A DNA stretch of 64,000 nt from NCBI GenBank assembly GCA_015680685.1, contig MNCI01018064.1, forward strand, positions 46,067 to 110,066, given 5' to 3'. A model generated the notes under the pieces. It searched no databases. It was not told the origin of the DNA and saw nothing but the letters and a program-made list of their open reading frames with translations. Source of the stretch: Gnetum montanum (lineage: Eukaryota > Streptophyta > Gnetopsida > Gnetales > Gnetaceae). Shown piece after piece: positions 34,435-46,749 of this stretch (its first letter is position 1; each line of letters starts with the position of its first letter). The position numbers and the translations under genes are program-made.

Positions 34435-35208
34435 TGATGAGTGGTGAGGTACCCCTACACTCAACCATATGAATACGAGACTCTCACGCACGATCCGGTT
34501 GAACTCCAAGGACTAAGTGCTTACGTGCCTTATGGAACACTTAAGGTTAATCAATCGTTGTCTTCCTAGACTTACTTGTATTGTCATGGTTGTATGGTTA
34601 AGTAAGTCTGAGGTATATGATTTTTATAACTTTTATCTTTTTATCGCCTATGCTAAGAGAGGAAAGGGTGAAGAGACTAAGTAACTGACTTTCACTAACT
34701 AAGCTTTAATCATCCTAGCATCAGTATCCATTCCCACTCGCTGTACACACCCTAAACCAGTGCAACGGGACTGGGATTACCAAACACTATTCGTTCCTGG
34801 GTTACCAAGCATAGCACACATGCTCGAAGCGGTTGTACTGAATGCACTTAACTAGGAGTTGAGGGTTGAGAGAGATTAATTATCTAAGAAAGCATTTAAG
34901 CATTTAACATTAATTAAATCCTAATTAGCTTAGCCTATGCACTGCAAGGTTTATCAGAAAATTTGTCCTTATTTCTGTACATAAATGTGTGCTCAAGTAC
35001 AAATTGCTCAAATAAAGATCTGTTCACTTTGAGTCCTACTACAGGCACATGGAAATTATTCTATCTCTAGAATGGTAAAAATGCCAGAGTTTAGCTAAGG
35101 GTCTATGATCTTACAAGGGAAAGCTGCCTCTTATTTATAGACAAGGCGATGGGTTGCGATATCGCGTACGCAATATCGCAGGGGCCGATGCGATATCGCG
35201 TCCCATCA
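34435..35208 (-). repeat. Athila-4 3' LTR
   Basis: 774 bp. Plus-strand ends are tgatgagtggtgaggta and gcgtcccatca. It has a TATA box on the minus strand (tataaata, near 35135). The U3 tip carries gcgatatcgc palindromes (35155-35200). Confidence 0.92.
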
Positions 35209-35220
35209 TACCCCCATGAA
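35209..35220 (-). other. Polypurine tract of Athila-4
   Basis: On the minus strand, catgggggta lies directly before the LTR start tgatggg. It matches the Athila-5 PPT at 61006-61015. Confidence 0.8.
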
Positions 35221-37115
35221 TGAATGAAAACTCGTCCTCGAGTTCCTTACAAAATATTGGGAAGGTATGGGATTATTGACTTGAATGATACTAATGGTGA
35301 ATGGGGTAACATGTGAGCGGATCATCATTACAATACATGACAAAATTTAGTGTTCACGACAACAAGAGTGAATACTATACACATTTGACATCTAGCCTTA
35401 CTTGATAGTTCTAGCCTTACTTGATAGTTGGGATAGAAGAGAGAAGAGAGAGAGAAAAGAAGAAGTTTGTTGCTGCCAATGCCAAGATTTCACCTTTTGT
35501 TGTTCATCTGTAAGCATGTCATCAATCTCGTTCTTTACATAACTGCTTCAACACTAGTCCATTCCAAGTGTTCCCTCTAGATCCAATCCATTGTTGTATG
35601 ATTGCCATCTGCACACGCAACACAGTTTGATATTAGCAAGGGTAAATGAATCACAATGCAGTTAATACCTTGCCTCGGTGTAAGGTCCATTGGCTGAGTT
35701 GTGATATGGCTAATGCAGATCTGGAGATATAATACTAGTGGCTACCTAAGGTGTAGGGGTTAGGAGAAAATTGAAAATCGAAACAATTGGACCAAGACCC
35801 CCATGATTGAGAGCGAACCTTCGGTAGTGATAGAATGGAAAAAGATAAAGAATAAGAAAGATGGAGAAAAAGAAACAATGACAATGCCGATAAAATGGAT
35901 GTCAAAGATGGAAATGAACAAAATAAATGGTGATTGCGTAAATGTTTTAAGGGAAAGAAATTAATGGATGCACCAAATAGGAATGTTAGTGGGTCCTCCC
36001 TGAAGCAGGCTCATGCCCTTAATGCCCTAACAATGCCACATTCAAAGAGTCCGTAGGCTCTAAGAATGTCATTTGGAGATAAGAGTTAAAGTCTTAACCA
36101 CAAGAGTTTACCAAAAAGAAAACAATGCATCCGCCAAGATATGGACTACTGATATAACCAATAATGAGGTAATAAATGGGGAAAGAAGGATGGTAAGAAG
36201 AGAATGGAATGGAGTCTCAAGAACAAGGTGGTGTACAACCCCTTATGTATTAATGGTTAATGTGACTTAGTAGATCCCATTCCAAATCCGGCCTCAAACA
36301 AACCACATTCAGTGACTTTGCATTAATACGTTCAGCCCATCCATCCACTTGAAGTAACAAGAATGTCTTCACCAAAGAGCCACCACCATTTTGACAAAAC
36401 GAAAGAGGAGAAAGTGGGAAGTGAGAAAGGCCTTAGTTAGAGAGAACATGTTTATTTTAGTTCCATAACTAGTGCTTGTAGCCCAAATTATTATTTCGTT
36501 TAAGGGGTGTGCTTTGGATTCTCACTGTTTTTTTTACGTGAGAACCACACCATGCAAAGACTTATTATTTTTATTTGCTCAGCTTCCCGATAATGCGGAA
36601 AAATTAGAATGGTAAGACAACTCAAGAAGAAAATATCCAAGAACTCAAGAGAATGGCCAGCAAAAGTGCATCAAATCCCCTTGAAATCACACCCTTTTCA
36701 ATCCTTGAGTCCTTCCTTAGTTTGAGAAATGCCTAGTCACGGGTTCATTGATAGTTCTTATTATTGAGAAAGGGACTGTACAGTTCCAAGCCAAGAGAGA
36801 GCAGAGAGTTTTATGAATGTATGGATGAAGTGGACTCATTGCCTGATATATCAAAAGAACCATATCTTAGTATCAACATCATAACCTAAAGGTAAAAACC
36901 AAACATTAGCAATCAATGAAATACAATTCATCCCACCATCAGGAGCACTTATTAGATGACGAATCAAACAAAATAATCAAACACACAAAGAAATGAAAAA
37001 AGTATAAATGATGTTGTAAAAAAAAACAAGAAAAGTTAAAGAAATTTGTAAAAGAAAAATGTGTAAAACAAAAACTTAAAAAGAAACTAAGGGTTGCAAA
37101 TGATTAGCTTAGGTG
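35221..37115 (-). other. Athila-4 3' noncoding region
   Basis: Trailer plus pol-ORF3 spacer, without ORF3. There is a 22-bp direct tandem repeat (ctagccttacttgatagtt units at 35393-35437), the hairpin at 36507-36548 and the post-integrase purine motif in reverse (ggccatctcccccatgac, 37111). The open frame at 36073-36270 has no homologue among the copies and is not supported. Confidence 0.7.
36507..36548 (-). other. Conserved hairpin, Athila-4 copy
   Basis: On the minus strand: 5' arm ggttctcac, loop of about 12 bases rich in A, 3' arm gtgagaatcc. It pairs fully apart from one G-T. Flanks are catggtgtg and aaagcacaccccttaaa. The stem sequence differs from the other copies but still pairs. Confidence 0.75.
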
Positions 37116-37393
37116 GCCATCTCCCCCATGACTGAACTGGAAGGGAGAGATCCAAAATAGTGAGCGAGATCGTCCTCTCTCAAGTGTGCTATGTGCATAG
37201 ACCATTTTAGATTCATGATAAGGGTTGGTTGGTTGCACACAGACTAGTATTCTCCTGTCAGAGTACTCATTTGGATTTTCTAAGAGTTTCCAACTTCCCT
37301 CGATTGGTGGTTTCAGATTAAGGGTTGAAAGTTGGCGACACTCTTACTCCAGTGCATCTATGCTTTCTTCGTGGGTGCAAGTTGGTCCCCCAG
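37116..37393 (-). other. Athila-4 filler between protease and spacer
   Basis: About 250 bp in the place of RT, RNase H and integrase. I see no similarity to pol or to the corresponding stretch of Athila-2, and no gene. It may be a deletion scar filled with other sequence. Confidence 0.55.
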
Positions 37394-38077
37394 TTAGTTC
37401 CATGCATGTTGGTGGGTTGCTCTCTTATTAGCTGTCAACCACTGGGTGTTCTCTTGTTGTGTGGTTGCTACATACAAGCACTTTTGTATGTTAACTTCCT
37501 GGGCACACCAGTTGCATGCAGGAGATGTTGAACGCTCCTGTACATTATCACCCTTTGTATCACTATATGTGATGCATGGAACCTTCTTCTTCTCGATCTT
37601 TCCATAAGTGTTTTCCTTAGATATTTCCAAGGAAAGATCATGGATTCCTAGGCATGCATTCACGGTACTTAGCCATGCCCTTCCCATTATTATTGGGAAG
37701 TCCCTCTTGTCATTGTTGACTTGTATCACTAGGAAATTAGCTAGGTATGACCAACCACACATAGTGGTAATGATGTCCTCCACCAATCCCAAGGGAATAG
37801 TGATGGACTGGTCAACCAGCTCTAAGCGAATATTTCTCTTATTTAGTGGAGGTAGGTTCTAGGCTTTATACATTTCTTGTGATATCAAGTTGACTTCGGA
37901 ACTTGAGTCAAGAAGAGATTTATGTGGTTCATTCCCAGTGACTTGGAGGTAGATTAGGGGACTTCCAGGATCAGAGAATTTCCTAGGAATGTGGCCCACC
38001 TTGATCCAATTAGTGACGGTATGTGTTAACATAACCGTATGTGTTGAGCTCTGTTGTTGGTTTGAAGGGAGATTCAA
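37394..38077 (-). pseudogene. Athila-4 protease (-)
   Basis: Retropepsin region in the same polyprotein as gag. Open pieces are 38077-37859 and 37792-37394, separated by a single stop and shift. The active-site block is LLDSSSEVNLI near 37915: the catalytic Asp is kept, but Ser stands where the family has Gly. GLVEDIITT (37780) and DFPIIMGRAWLS (37690) follow, the usual Athila blocks after protease. The polyprotein ends shortly after MHAWN; no RT follows. Confidence 0.85.
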
Positions 38078-40541
38078 AGCCTTATTTGATGGAGGAACGT
38101 TCGGAGGCTCAACTGCTTGTGGTTGTGAGAGCTTTTTTGGACTGTTGGTTCTAAAGAAAAGTATTCTCCTTGTACAGTTGTTAGAACCAACAGTGGGTTG
38201 AAGGTTTATAGCTCTCGTAGCATTGCGTTGCTACGGTTGAGTGGGGAGTTCGCCTTGCATCGCTGGAGCAGGTGGTAGTAGAGCTATTGGTGTAAGAGTC
38301 GCGGGTGGATTTGAAGGATGGTATGAGTGTGGTGTGTCTCTCCTAGGAGAAGGAGTCCTATAGTACTCCCAAGCTTGGTAGTGACGTTATGGGGTCACGT
38401 GACCAATAGAGTCACTTGGAGAGATTGGCTGCTGCACATAATAGCCATATGGATCCGGTTGCCAATAAGGGTATTATTGCCTTGGCGGTGGCATCCCCCA
38501 TGACTATGGGTATTGCCACTACTGGTGTTGCTCCATAGGTTGTGGCAGAGTTCCACTTGGATAATACATTAATGGTTGGTGGAACTGCCTTGGGTTATCG
38601 TGTGGATAAGGTAACCATCGGGGTGCTTTCCGTTTGTTAAGTTGTGGGTTAAGTGCATACACCCTAGACTCTTGCAGATGTGAGATTATTGGGCAACATC
38701 CCTTAGGATGGTCATATTGACATATCTCACATCCACCGCCATCATCTGTATTGGAATCCACAACCTCTTCGGTGATAGTCATTTTACCCTTACCTTTGTT
38801 ACGTGCATGGTCCAAATCCCTCTTCTTCTTCTTGTCATGGTCACTACTTCACTCCTTAGACTCCTCTACGATTCTTAAACGGTTTCAAATCTACTATCTA
38901 AGGAGTCCCAAATCTAATCTACCTTAGCTGACACTTCTGTTATTAATTTATGAAGCGGAAAGGTTTTTCTACTCACCAACTCTTCGAGTGGTGACTCATC
39001 CTCCTCGTCATAGAATCTCACTCCCCTCTTTTGGAGGGAAGGATCGTGGTTATACTCTTCCGCTCTTTCTCTCTTACATAGCTCTCCTTCTTCCTTAGCT
39101 ACTTACTCCAACAATCTATGAACCTCATGGGACCTAAGTTCAGATAATCTCCCTTGGGCATATGTCCCAAGGGTTCTCCTGGTTTCATGTCTTAGCCCAT
39201 CTACGAGATGGCGTAGTTGATCTCGTTGTGTGTAAACATGGCCTGGGCAATGATGTAGCAATGCATAATATTGACCCATGGCAGTATCCAAGGGTTTGTG
39301 ATTACCCTGCTTCCATCCTTGGATCTGCTTTCGCAAGTTGGACACTTGGGAGTACGTTTGGTATTTATCGTTAAACAATTCTAACATTGTACTCCACCTT
39401 CAAATGGATTCCGGCTCCAAGGATTGGTACCAGCTTTCTGCTTCTTTTATGAGTGTCCTTGGGAACAACTTTAATTTTTGCCACTCATTCTCAATGTTCT
39501 ACAAGGCATAGGTATCATGAAATGCCTATAAGTGATTCTGCAGATCAACGTTGTATCCCCCCTCAAATTGTGGAATATTATTCATGTCTAGTCTCTTGAT
39601 ATGGCTATCTTTTTGGTGCCTTGTAGGTATTCTAACGGCCTCTGTAATGTCTAACATGCTTCGAGTTACGAGTAGGGGTTCTTCATGGTCATTTCTCTCA
39701 TGGTGTTTGTGATGCCTATGTTGTTTCCTACTTTCTCTTCTTCCATGTCTCGATTCCCTAGAATTCCCTCGTCCTTGCTCTCGACTCTCTTGTCAAGGTT
39801 TCTCATTTTGCTTACCCTTATCCTCACAATGAGATTCCTTATGACTATGTCTTGATGTTGAAGGAGAGGGTGAATGTGATGATGAAGGGGAATAGGAAGG
39901 AGAACCATGACCATGACGATGTTTCCTACCTTCCCTTCGGTGATCTCGACCCCGATCGTGATGACGATCAAAATGCTTGTCCTTATCTTGTGTTTGTGTT
40001 CCCTCATTGAACACTTGGTGTTCGTGGGGATCAAAACTAGGGTTGTGTATCGTGGAGCGAAGGTTCTGATACAACACCTCCTCATTATCATTAGGAGGGG
40101 AAACATCGTTTTGTGGAGGACCTATTAAAATAGGTTCACCACCCTTAATTTCACTTATGACGAGTGAAGCATTATGGGGTCCTTTGCCCTTCAACGATGT
40201 GTGATAACTCTCCTATCGTGAGTCCCGTTGACGTTGCACTTCTGTGGAATGGTAGTCCCTTGCGTTGTAATCGCATGCAATGTACTCAACATATAATTGT
40301 GACATGCCTATTCGTGCAAGGGCACGAAGGAGCACACTATGTTATCCTCCAAGTCTCTCCAACATAGTTGTTCATCTTGATGGAAGACAAAGGTAAATTC
40401 AGGTATATATTCATCGTGATAAACATATACCACACTGAATTGTTGAGGAACTAGCAGATTTTGGTTATGTTCGTGATGTCATCGACTATCTCTAGCGTTG
40501 GTCCTAGGTGGTGAAGTGCTTTTGTGTGGAGAAGAAGACAT
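38078..40541 (-). pseudogene. gag: Athila-4 gag (-), best preserved gag in window
   Basis: The start is ATG at 40541-40539 (MSSSPHKS). The N-terminal domain is followed by an Arg/His/Asp-rich then Ser-Pro tract in 40194-39793, resembling the low-complexity regions of SR-type splicing proteins. A conserved EEPLLVT block lies near 39680. The capsid-like core is open at 39387-39103 (MLELFNDKYQTYSQVSNLRK at its start). A knuckle, CEICQYDHPKGC, at 38732-38697 has spacing C-X2-C-X3-H-X3-C. The tail is rich in Pro, Gln and Tyr. Expected length is about 800 residues. A few stops and shifts break it. Confidence 0.87.
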
Positions 40542-40667
40542 TTTAGTCTTGTTTGATGTGCTATTTATCATTATGTTATTTTTCTCTTGATTAACCCTAA
40601 GGGTTTGTTTTAGCTCCCGACGATGTGAATGATTTCCTATGTTCTACGTAGCGCACAAACAACTAAG

Positions 40668-40686
40668 TCCCTGGCAACGGCCCCAA
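40668..40686 (-). other. Primer binding site of Athila-4
   Basis: On the minus strand, next to the 5' LTR, it reads ttggggccgttgccaggga. It is the best kept PBS in the window and of the tRNA-Asp kind known from Athila-type elements. Confidence 0.82.
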
Positions 40687-41487
40687 TGATGAGTGGTGAG
40701 GTACCCCTACACTCAACCATACAAATATGAGCATCTCACGCACGATCCGGTTGAACTCCAAGAACTAAGTGCTTGTGCACCTTATGGAACACTTAAGGTT
40801 AATCAATCTTTGTCTTCCTAGACTTACTTGTATTGTCATGGTTGTATGGTTAAGTAAGTCTAAGGTATATGATTTTTATAACTTTTATCTTTTTATAGCC
40901 TATGCTAAGAGAGGAAAGGGTGAAGAGACTAAGTAACTAACTTTCACTAATTAAGATTTAATCATTCTAGCATCAGTATCCATTCCCACTCACCATACAC
41001 ACCTTGAACCAGTGCAACACCACTGGGATTACCAAACGCTATTCATTACTGGGTTACCAAACGTAGCACACATGCTCAAAGTGATCGTACTAAATCCACT
41101 TAACTAGGAGTTGAGGGTTGAGAGAGATTAATTATCTAAGAAAGCATTTAAAGATTTAACATTAATTAAATCCTAATTAGCTTAGTTCATGCACTGCAAG
41201 GTTTATTAAAAAGTTCGTATTTATTTCCGTACATAAATATGTGCTCAGGTACAAATTGCTCGAATAAAGATCCGTTCACTTTGAGACTCCTATTGCAGGC
41301 ACATGGAAATTATTCTATCTCTGGAATGGTAAAACTGCCAAAGTTTAGCTAAGGATCTAGATCTAGATGATCTTACAAGGGAAAGCTGTCTCTTATTTAT
41401 AGAGAAGGTGACAGGCTGCGATATTGCGTATGCGATATCGCAGGGGTCGACATGATATTGCAGCCCATGCAATATCGCAGCCCATTA
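40687..41487 (-). repeat. Athila-4 5' LTR
   Basis: 801 bp, direct repeat of 34435-35208. It has one extra gatat-type palindrome unit at the U3 tip (41450-41480). The terminus is decayed to ccatta. Confidence 0.92.
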
Positions 41488-41639
41488 GTGGCCTTCACAA
41501 CATAAAGCTCACCTCTAGTAGCTTGAGGGTCGAAGAACGAGTTGATTTTGACAAGCAATTAGGAAGTTACAACTTTAGGAAGGCTTTAGGCTTTGAAAAT
41601 TACAAAATCTCTCCTTGCGTTATGAGGCAAATGTGAAAA

Positions 41640-41720
41640 TTTGTCTAACTATTGTCACATATTTATAGTATTTTCCCCCTTCATCGATGTAGCCATAGAT
41701 AAAAATTTTCACATGTAAAA
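41640..41720 (-). promoter_or_regulatory. Athila-3 internal promoter
   Basis: The minus-strand TATA region reads ctataaatatgtg (41668-41656), preceded by gctacatcgatgaag. The same catcgatg word occurs in its LTR U3 (62391-62400) near the LTR TATA box. Downstream comes the leader shared with Athila-1 and -5. Confidence 0.5.
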
Positions 41721-42498
41721 CACTAAGGATAGAAAAAGAGTTTTGTGATGAAATTGGTATCCAAAGGAAGCCAAAAAAGCCTAAATTAACAATAGAGCAT
41801 TGAAGAGGGCATAGAATATGTTGGAAAAAGAGATGTGGATGGAGATCGAAGTGTCAAGGAGTGCAAAAATTGGATGTTCCAAGGTGGAAACAATATATTA
41901 GAGATCAAAATGACTAAGGGATAGGAAATTTAACCATCTAAATGAAAGATTATGTAATTGGGTCCTCTCCAAAATAGTCTCATGCCCATAATGCCTTTGC
42001 ATGCCCTCATACCAAGGAGTTTGTGGATCCCAAGGATGATAAATGACCATGGATTGCTAAAAATTGAATCACCCAAGATTCTACCAAAGAATTGGAACAT
42101 ATTAGAATGAACATAGTGATTAATCATAAAAACAAGCAATGAGATGGTATATGGAGTGAAGTGATAAGGAGAGAGAGGATGAAATGGAGTTCCTAGTTTT
42201 GGTCACATGAAGTCATTTTGGAGTTTGTGATTAAGACAATCTTGAAAACACAACATCCTTAGTTGGAATCAAGACCATCTAGTTGTAGTGACTTTGCATT
42301 AATACATTGAGACCATTCAACCCCCTAGAGGTTATGGACACCACCAAGAGTCTCTCACCATTCCAAATAGAGAAGAAAAGAGAAGCATGAAATGAAGAGG
42401 CCCTTAGTTAGAGGGGTACCTTCAAGCATGGGACACATGTCTTTCCAGCCCCATAACCAGTGCTTGTAGTCCATTATTTTATCTAAGGGATGTGCTTT

Positions 42499-42528
42499 GA
42501 ATTCCCATGTTTTTTTCATGGGAATCAC
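42499..42528 (-). other. Conserved hairpin, Athila-3 copy
   Basis: On the minus strand: 5' arm gattcccatg, loop of seven A, 3' arm catgggaattc. Nine Watson-Crick pairs plus a wobble. Flanks are catggtgt and aaagcacatccctta. It is the shortest and tightest of the four copies. Confidence 0.78.
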
Positions 42529-43317
42529 ACCATGAAAAGACATTACTCCTTATTAGTGGTTGACATTAGGAATGATGAGGAATTGATGAGAATACCCACA
42601 AAAATCGAAATGGTAGGTAGGTACAAAAGTTTACAAATTCCCTTGGAAGCCATACCGTTGTCAATTCCACTTGATTTGTTCCAAGTTTGGGGAGCAACAA
42701 GGTTAGGAGTTCATTTAAAGTTTTTACTAGAAAGGATCTTACACCTCCAAAACAAGATAAACATTATGGAGTTTTTAGTGGAATGGGTGGATGTTGTGAG
42801 CTCATTGTCTGGTATCATGAGAAACCAATGGCCCATTAATTAATGTCAAAATTTGATGATGAAATCCAATCATTAAGAAATCAAGTTAAATAATACAATT
42901 CAATTAACCATCATCAATCAGCAGCTATGTTTGACACCAAAGTCTTGATGGCAATAAAGAAGAAAAAGACATGTAAGACATTTCAAATAAAGTAAAATAT
43001 AAACGAAATTATAAAATATTCAAGAAAATGGAAAACGTATGAAAATGGTGTAAAAAAAAAAAGTTGAAAAACTGAGGAGCCACTTGTAAAATGTTAACAA
43101 GATTGGCCATCTCTCCCATGACCTAGTTAGAAGGGAGAGATTCAAAAGATTGAGCATGCTTGACGATCAGTTGAGGCATTGTTTTCACTAGTTGTTTTTA
43201 GTTTGAGGAAAGGTTTAAGTTATTGGGTGTTGACTAAAAATATCTTACTTAGCTATCAGGATGGTATATCATCATGGCCCTAGAGGAAAAAGGCTAATGT
43301 ATGATGTAAGGACCCTT

Positions 43318-46300
43318 TCATAGCGTTTTGAATTTAGTACGTTGAGGTATATGCATGGGGTTCCAGTAGAGCACCTTATCTTCTAGTTGAAACTTTACTT
43401 TCCCTATTCTAAGGTCATGGCATTTTTTGTTATGTGCCTTGTGCACTTCATTCAATGATAGGGCCACTAATCTATTCTTGTCTAGTATGTTGAGATTCAT
43501 CAGTCTTTCTCTCTGGGTTAGCCTTATGTCCAAGTCAAAGTCATAGGCCGTTGAAAGTGTACGGAGCTCAACTTGGATGGGAAAAGTTAGAAGTTTCCTA
43601 TATACTAAATCATAGGGAGAATAACCAATAGGAATTTTTCATGTTCAACAATAAGCCTAAAGAGCATCATTGAGTTTACTGCTCTAGTCCTTCCTATATT
43701 TACTAACTTTACATGTTAGTATTTTGGTAATTTTTCTATTGGTGAGCTCAACTTGATTGTTGGCTTGGGGATGGTATGGAGTTCTTAATTTATGTTCAAC
43801 ACCCAAGTGTTGCATAAGCTTTCAAAAGTGGCATCAGAAAAGTGTGTTCCATTGTTTGAAATTAGTGCCCATGTTACATAGTTGGTGACGACAATAGCTT
43901 CAGCCCATTTGGTATACTAGTCAATAGCCATGATGATGTAGGCCTTTCTGATTGACATGGGGTTGATGGGTCTCATGAAGTTAATCCCCCAAAGAGAAAG
44001 TGGCTCCAATGGTTGGATCCAGTGTTGAGGCCCTTCCATAAGTGTAGTCATCCATTCATCACGTTTGCATCTATCACAAGAATGGAAGAAGTGATGGATG
44101 TCCCTAAAGATTGTAGGCTAATAATACCTTGCCATGAGTATCTTAATGGTTGTTCACCTCCTAGCATAGTGGCCTCCACAATGGCCTTCATGTGTGTCTT
44201 GGAGGACTCAAATTTGATCTGCATCAGGGACACACCATTGTACTAGGTCGTTTGTGCAACTCTCGTAGAGAATACCATTGATTTCTATAGAGTATTTGGC
44301 TTGATGAAGAAATTTTTGTTTCTTATTGTGTGAGTAGATAAAAGAGGTTATGCTTGTACTAGTTTGTTTCTTTGGGATTTTGATAATTAACAGCACCAAC
44401 AATGAGGAGTTCATTAGGAAATTAATCAAATAGTGGGCTCTCATCCTCTTTTTTGTTCCATGTTAATTGAGACAAGTAGTTAGCTACCACATTCTTAGTC
44501 CCCTTTTGGTTAACCATTTTTAAGTCAAACTCCTAGAGGATCACCAAGCACTGTATGATATGGGGGCTCATTGTTGGCTGGTTTATCAAGAATCGAATGA
44601 CATTATGGTTAGTGTGCATAACAAATTTGTACCCAAGCACATAGTGCCTAAATTTCTCTAATGCATACACCGCTGCCATAAGCTCCTTTTCAGTGGTGGA
44701 TTAGTTGAGTTATGCCCCCATAATGCTTCTTCTTGCATAGTGGATATCATATGGATGTTTTTGATCATCCATATATGTAAGTATAGCTCCCAAGGAAAAA
44801 TTTGATGTGTCCATCATGATGTGGAATGGCCTAGACTAGTCTGGTTCTTGTAGAATTGGAGTTTCTATGAGTTTTTGTTTCAACTACTAAAATGCATTTT
44901 CGCATTCATTGGTCTAGATGAACAGTGCATCTTTCTTCATAAGTTCTACCAATAGCTTGGCAATATTTGAGAAGTTTTCAATGAAGCATCTATAGTAACC
45001 AATGTGGCCAAGGAATGACCTCACATCCTTTATTTCTATCTATTTTCTTATTCCTTGGATAAATCTTATTTTTCTTGGTCTACCTCAATCCCTATATTTT
45101 AGATCTGATGCCCCAAGACAATGCCCTCTTGGACCATGAGGTGGCTCTTTTGTCAATTGAGCCTTAGGTTACTCTCCATACATCTTTTAAGCACTTTCTT
45201 GAGGCGATCCAAGGCTTACTCAAATGTAGCCCCATAGGTAGAGAAGTCATCCATGAAGCCTTTTATCATGCCATTGATATGCTATTAGAAGATGCTTAAG
45301 ACCAAGTATTGAAATGTGGTGGGAGCATTGCATAAGTCAAAGGGAATTTTTTGATATGAAAAAGTCCCCTAAGGACTTATGAATGTTGTCTTAGCCTGGT
45401 CCTCTAATGCAATCTAGATTTGGTTATAGCCACTATAACCATCAAGAAAGCTATAGTAATAATGCCTTGTAATGGTATCTAACACTTGGTCCATGAATGA
45501 CAATGGAAAGTGATCTTTGTAAGTTGCCATATTCAATAGCTGATAATCTATACAAACCCTCCACTTTCCTCCTTTTTTAAGAACAATAACAAGTGGGCTA
45601 ACCCACTTTCTATCTGCAATGGGATAAATGAACCCAATCTTGAGGAGTTATTCAATCTTCTCCTTGATGATTTTCTTGAGTTTCAAGTTCAAGTGTCTTT
45701 GTGGCTACCTCTTTGTTTAATAGAGAATTTTGTATAGATTTTATGTTGGCATATCCTAAGATCAATTTTAGTTAGCTCATGATATGACCAGGCAAAGATT
45801 GTTGGCCATTTGTTCATAACTTTCAGCAATTTCTTCTTCTATGTAGGAGCAAGTGTGACATTGATAATAACCAGCTTACCATTATTTAGAAATACATATT
45901 CCATTCTTACTAGTAGAGCCTTTAACTCAAGGGGCTCTTGCTAAAAAGTTTTAGGGATTTCCAACTCTCCCTAATTGATTTCACTTTTCACATTAAAGAG
46001 TTGATGATGAAGTTACTCCAACTTATCCATTCTTTCCACATATGAGCTAGTGAGGCTTTCAGCTAGTTCCATGCATATTGTTGATCCGCCTCATTATCTG
46101 TTGTTAACCATTGGGTAACCTTTTATTTAGTGGCTACTGCGTATAGGCACCTTTGAATTTCTATTATCTCTACACACAAATTACATGCTTAAAGTGATTT
46201 AACTTTGATGTTTCATTGTCTTTGCACAAAATGACACCTTATGTCATTATATGTGATGCATGGAACTCTCTTCTTCTTGATTTTTCCAAATTCATTTTCC

Positions 46301-46700
46301 TTGGAAATCTCTAAGGAATGGTCTTGAATCCCTAACCTAGCATAAACTATGCTCAGCCATGCTCTCCCCATGATGATAGGGAAGTCTCCTTTGCAATTCT
46401 CCACATGGATCACTAAGAAATCAACAATATAAGATCATCCACAAATGGTGGTCACAATGTCCTCCATCAATCCTAAAGGAATAATGATGGATTTGTTTGC
46501 TAGTTTCAATTTGATGTTGCTCTTTGTAGTGGAGGTAGGTTTTAGGCTTTGTACATTTCTTGCAAAATTAGATTAACTTTAGAACCTAAATCTAAGGGAA
46601 CCTTACATGGTTCATTTCTAGTGATCTATAAGTAAACAAGAGGACACCTAGGAGAAAATCTCTTCTTGGGAAGATGGCCAACCTTGATCCAATCTATGAC
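43318..46700 (-). pseudogene. pol: Athila-3 pol (-): protease, RT, RNase H, integrase
   Basis: The protease active-site block reads LDLGSKVNLI (46598-46561), with Asp-Leu-Gly as in Athila proteases. MGRAWLS lies near 46370. RT contains GFMDDFSTYG near 45262, with the catalytic pair intact. RNase H covers about 44950-44500. The integrase zinc region (GGHY, then CDRCKR) spans 44200-44050. In the core the first Asp is replaced by Asn (WGINFM near 43990). The C-terminal part is open at 43533-43318 (RLMNLNILDKNRL, WNPMHIPQ). It is the only copy here with a roughly complete pol, although broken by stops. Confidence 0.88.
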
Positions 46701-46749
46701 TCTGTGGATCAACATGATAGTGTGCAATTAGGGAGCACTTTGGTTTAAA

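Larger units (their letters stand above)
34435..41487 (-). mobile_element. Athila-4: gag-protease Athila derivative (-)
   Basis: 7.05 kb, inserted in the ORF3 leader of Athila-3. It has LTRs, PPT, PBS, gag and protease, but no RT, RNase H, integrase, internal promoter or ORF3. The break falls just after the protease region (MHAWN, near 37394) and the sequence resumes about 250 bp later at the post-integrase purine motif (37110). The first 300 bp of its LTRs differ at about 17 positions by eye, the lowest of the pairs here, so it is the youngest large element. It must have moved with proteins from another copy. Confidence 0.9.
41488..43300 (-). other. Athila-3 pol-ORF3 spacer and leader
   Basis: Minus-strand order from integrase: the purine motif (43106), AT-rich sequence, the hairpin (42499-42528), the internal promoter (41640-41720), and the leader to 41488 (gctactagaggtgagcttt, matching 57599 onward). 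No gene is supported; the short frames here are chance frames. Confidence 0.75.

Noticed and set aside
37225-37531. Plus-strand open frames of 68 codons over the Athila-4 filler
   Set aside because: Partly antisense to the protease and not conserved in other copies.
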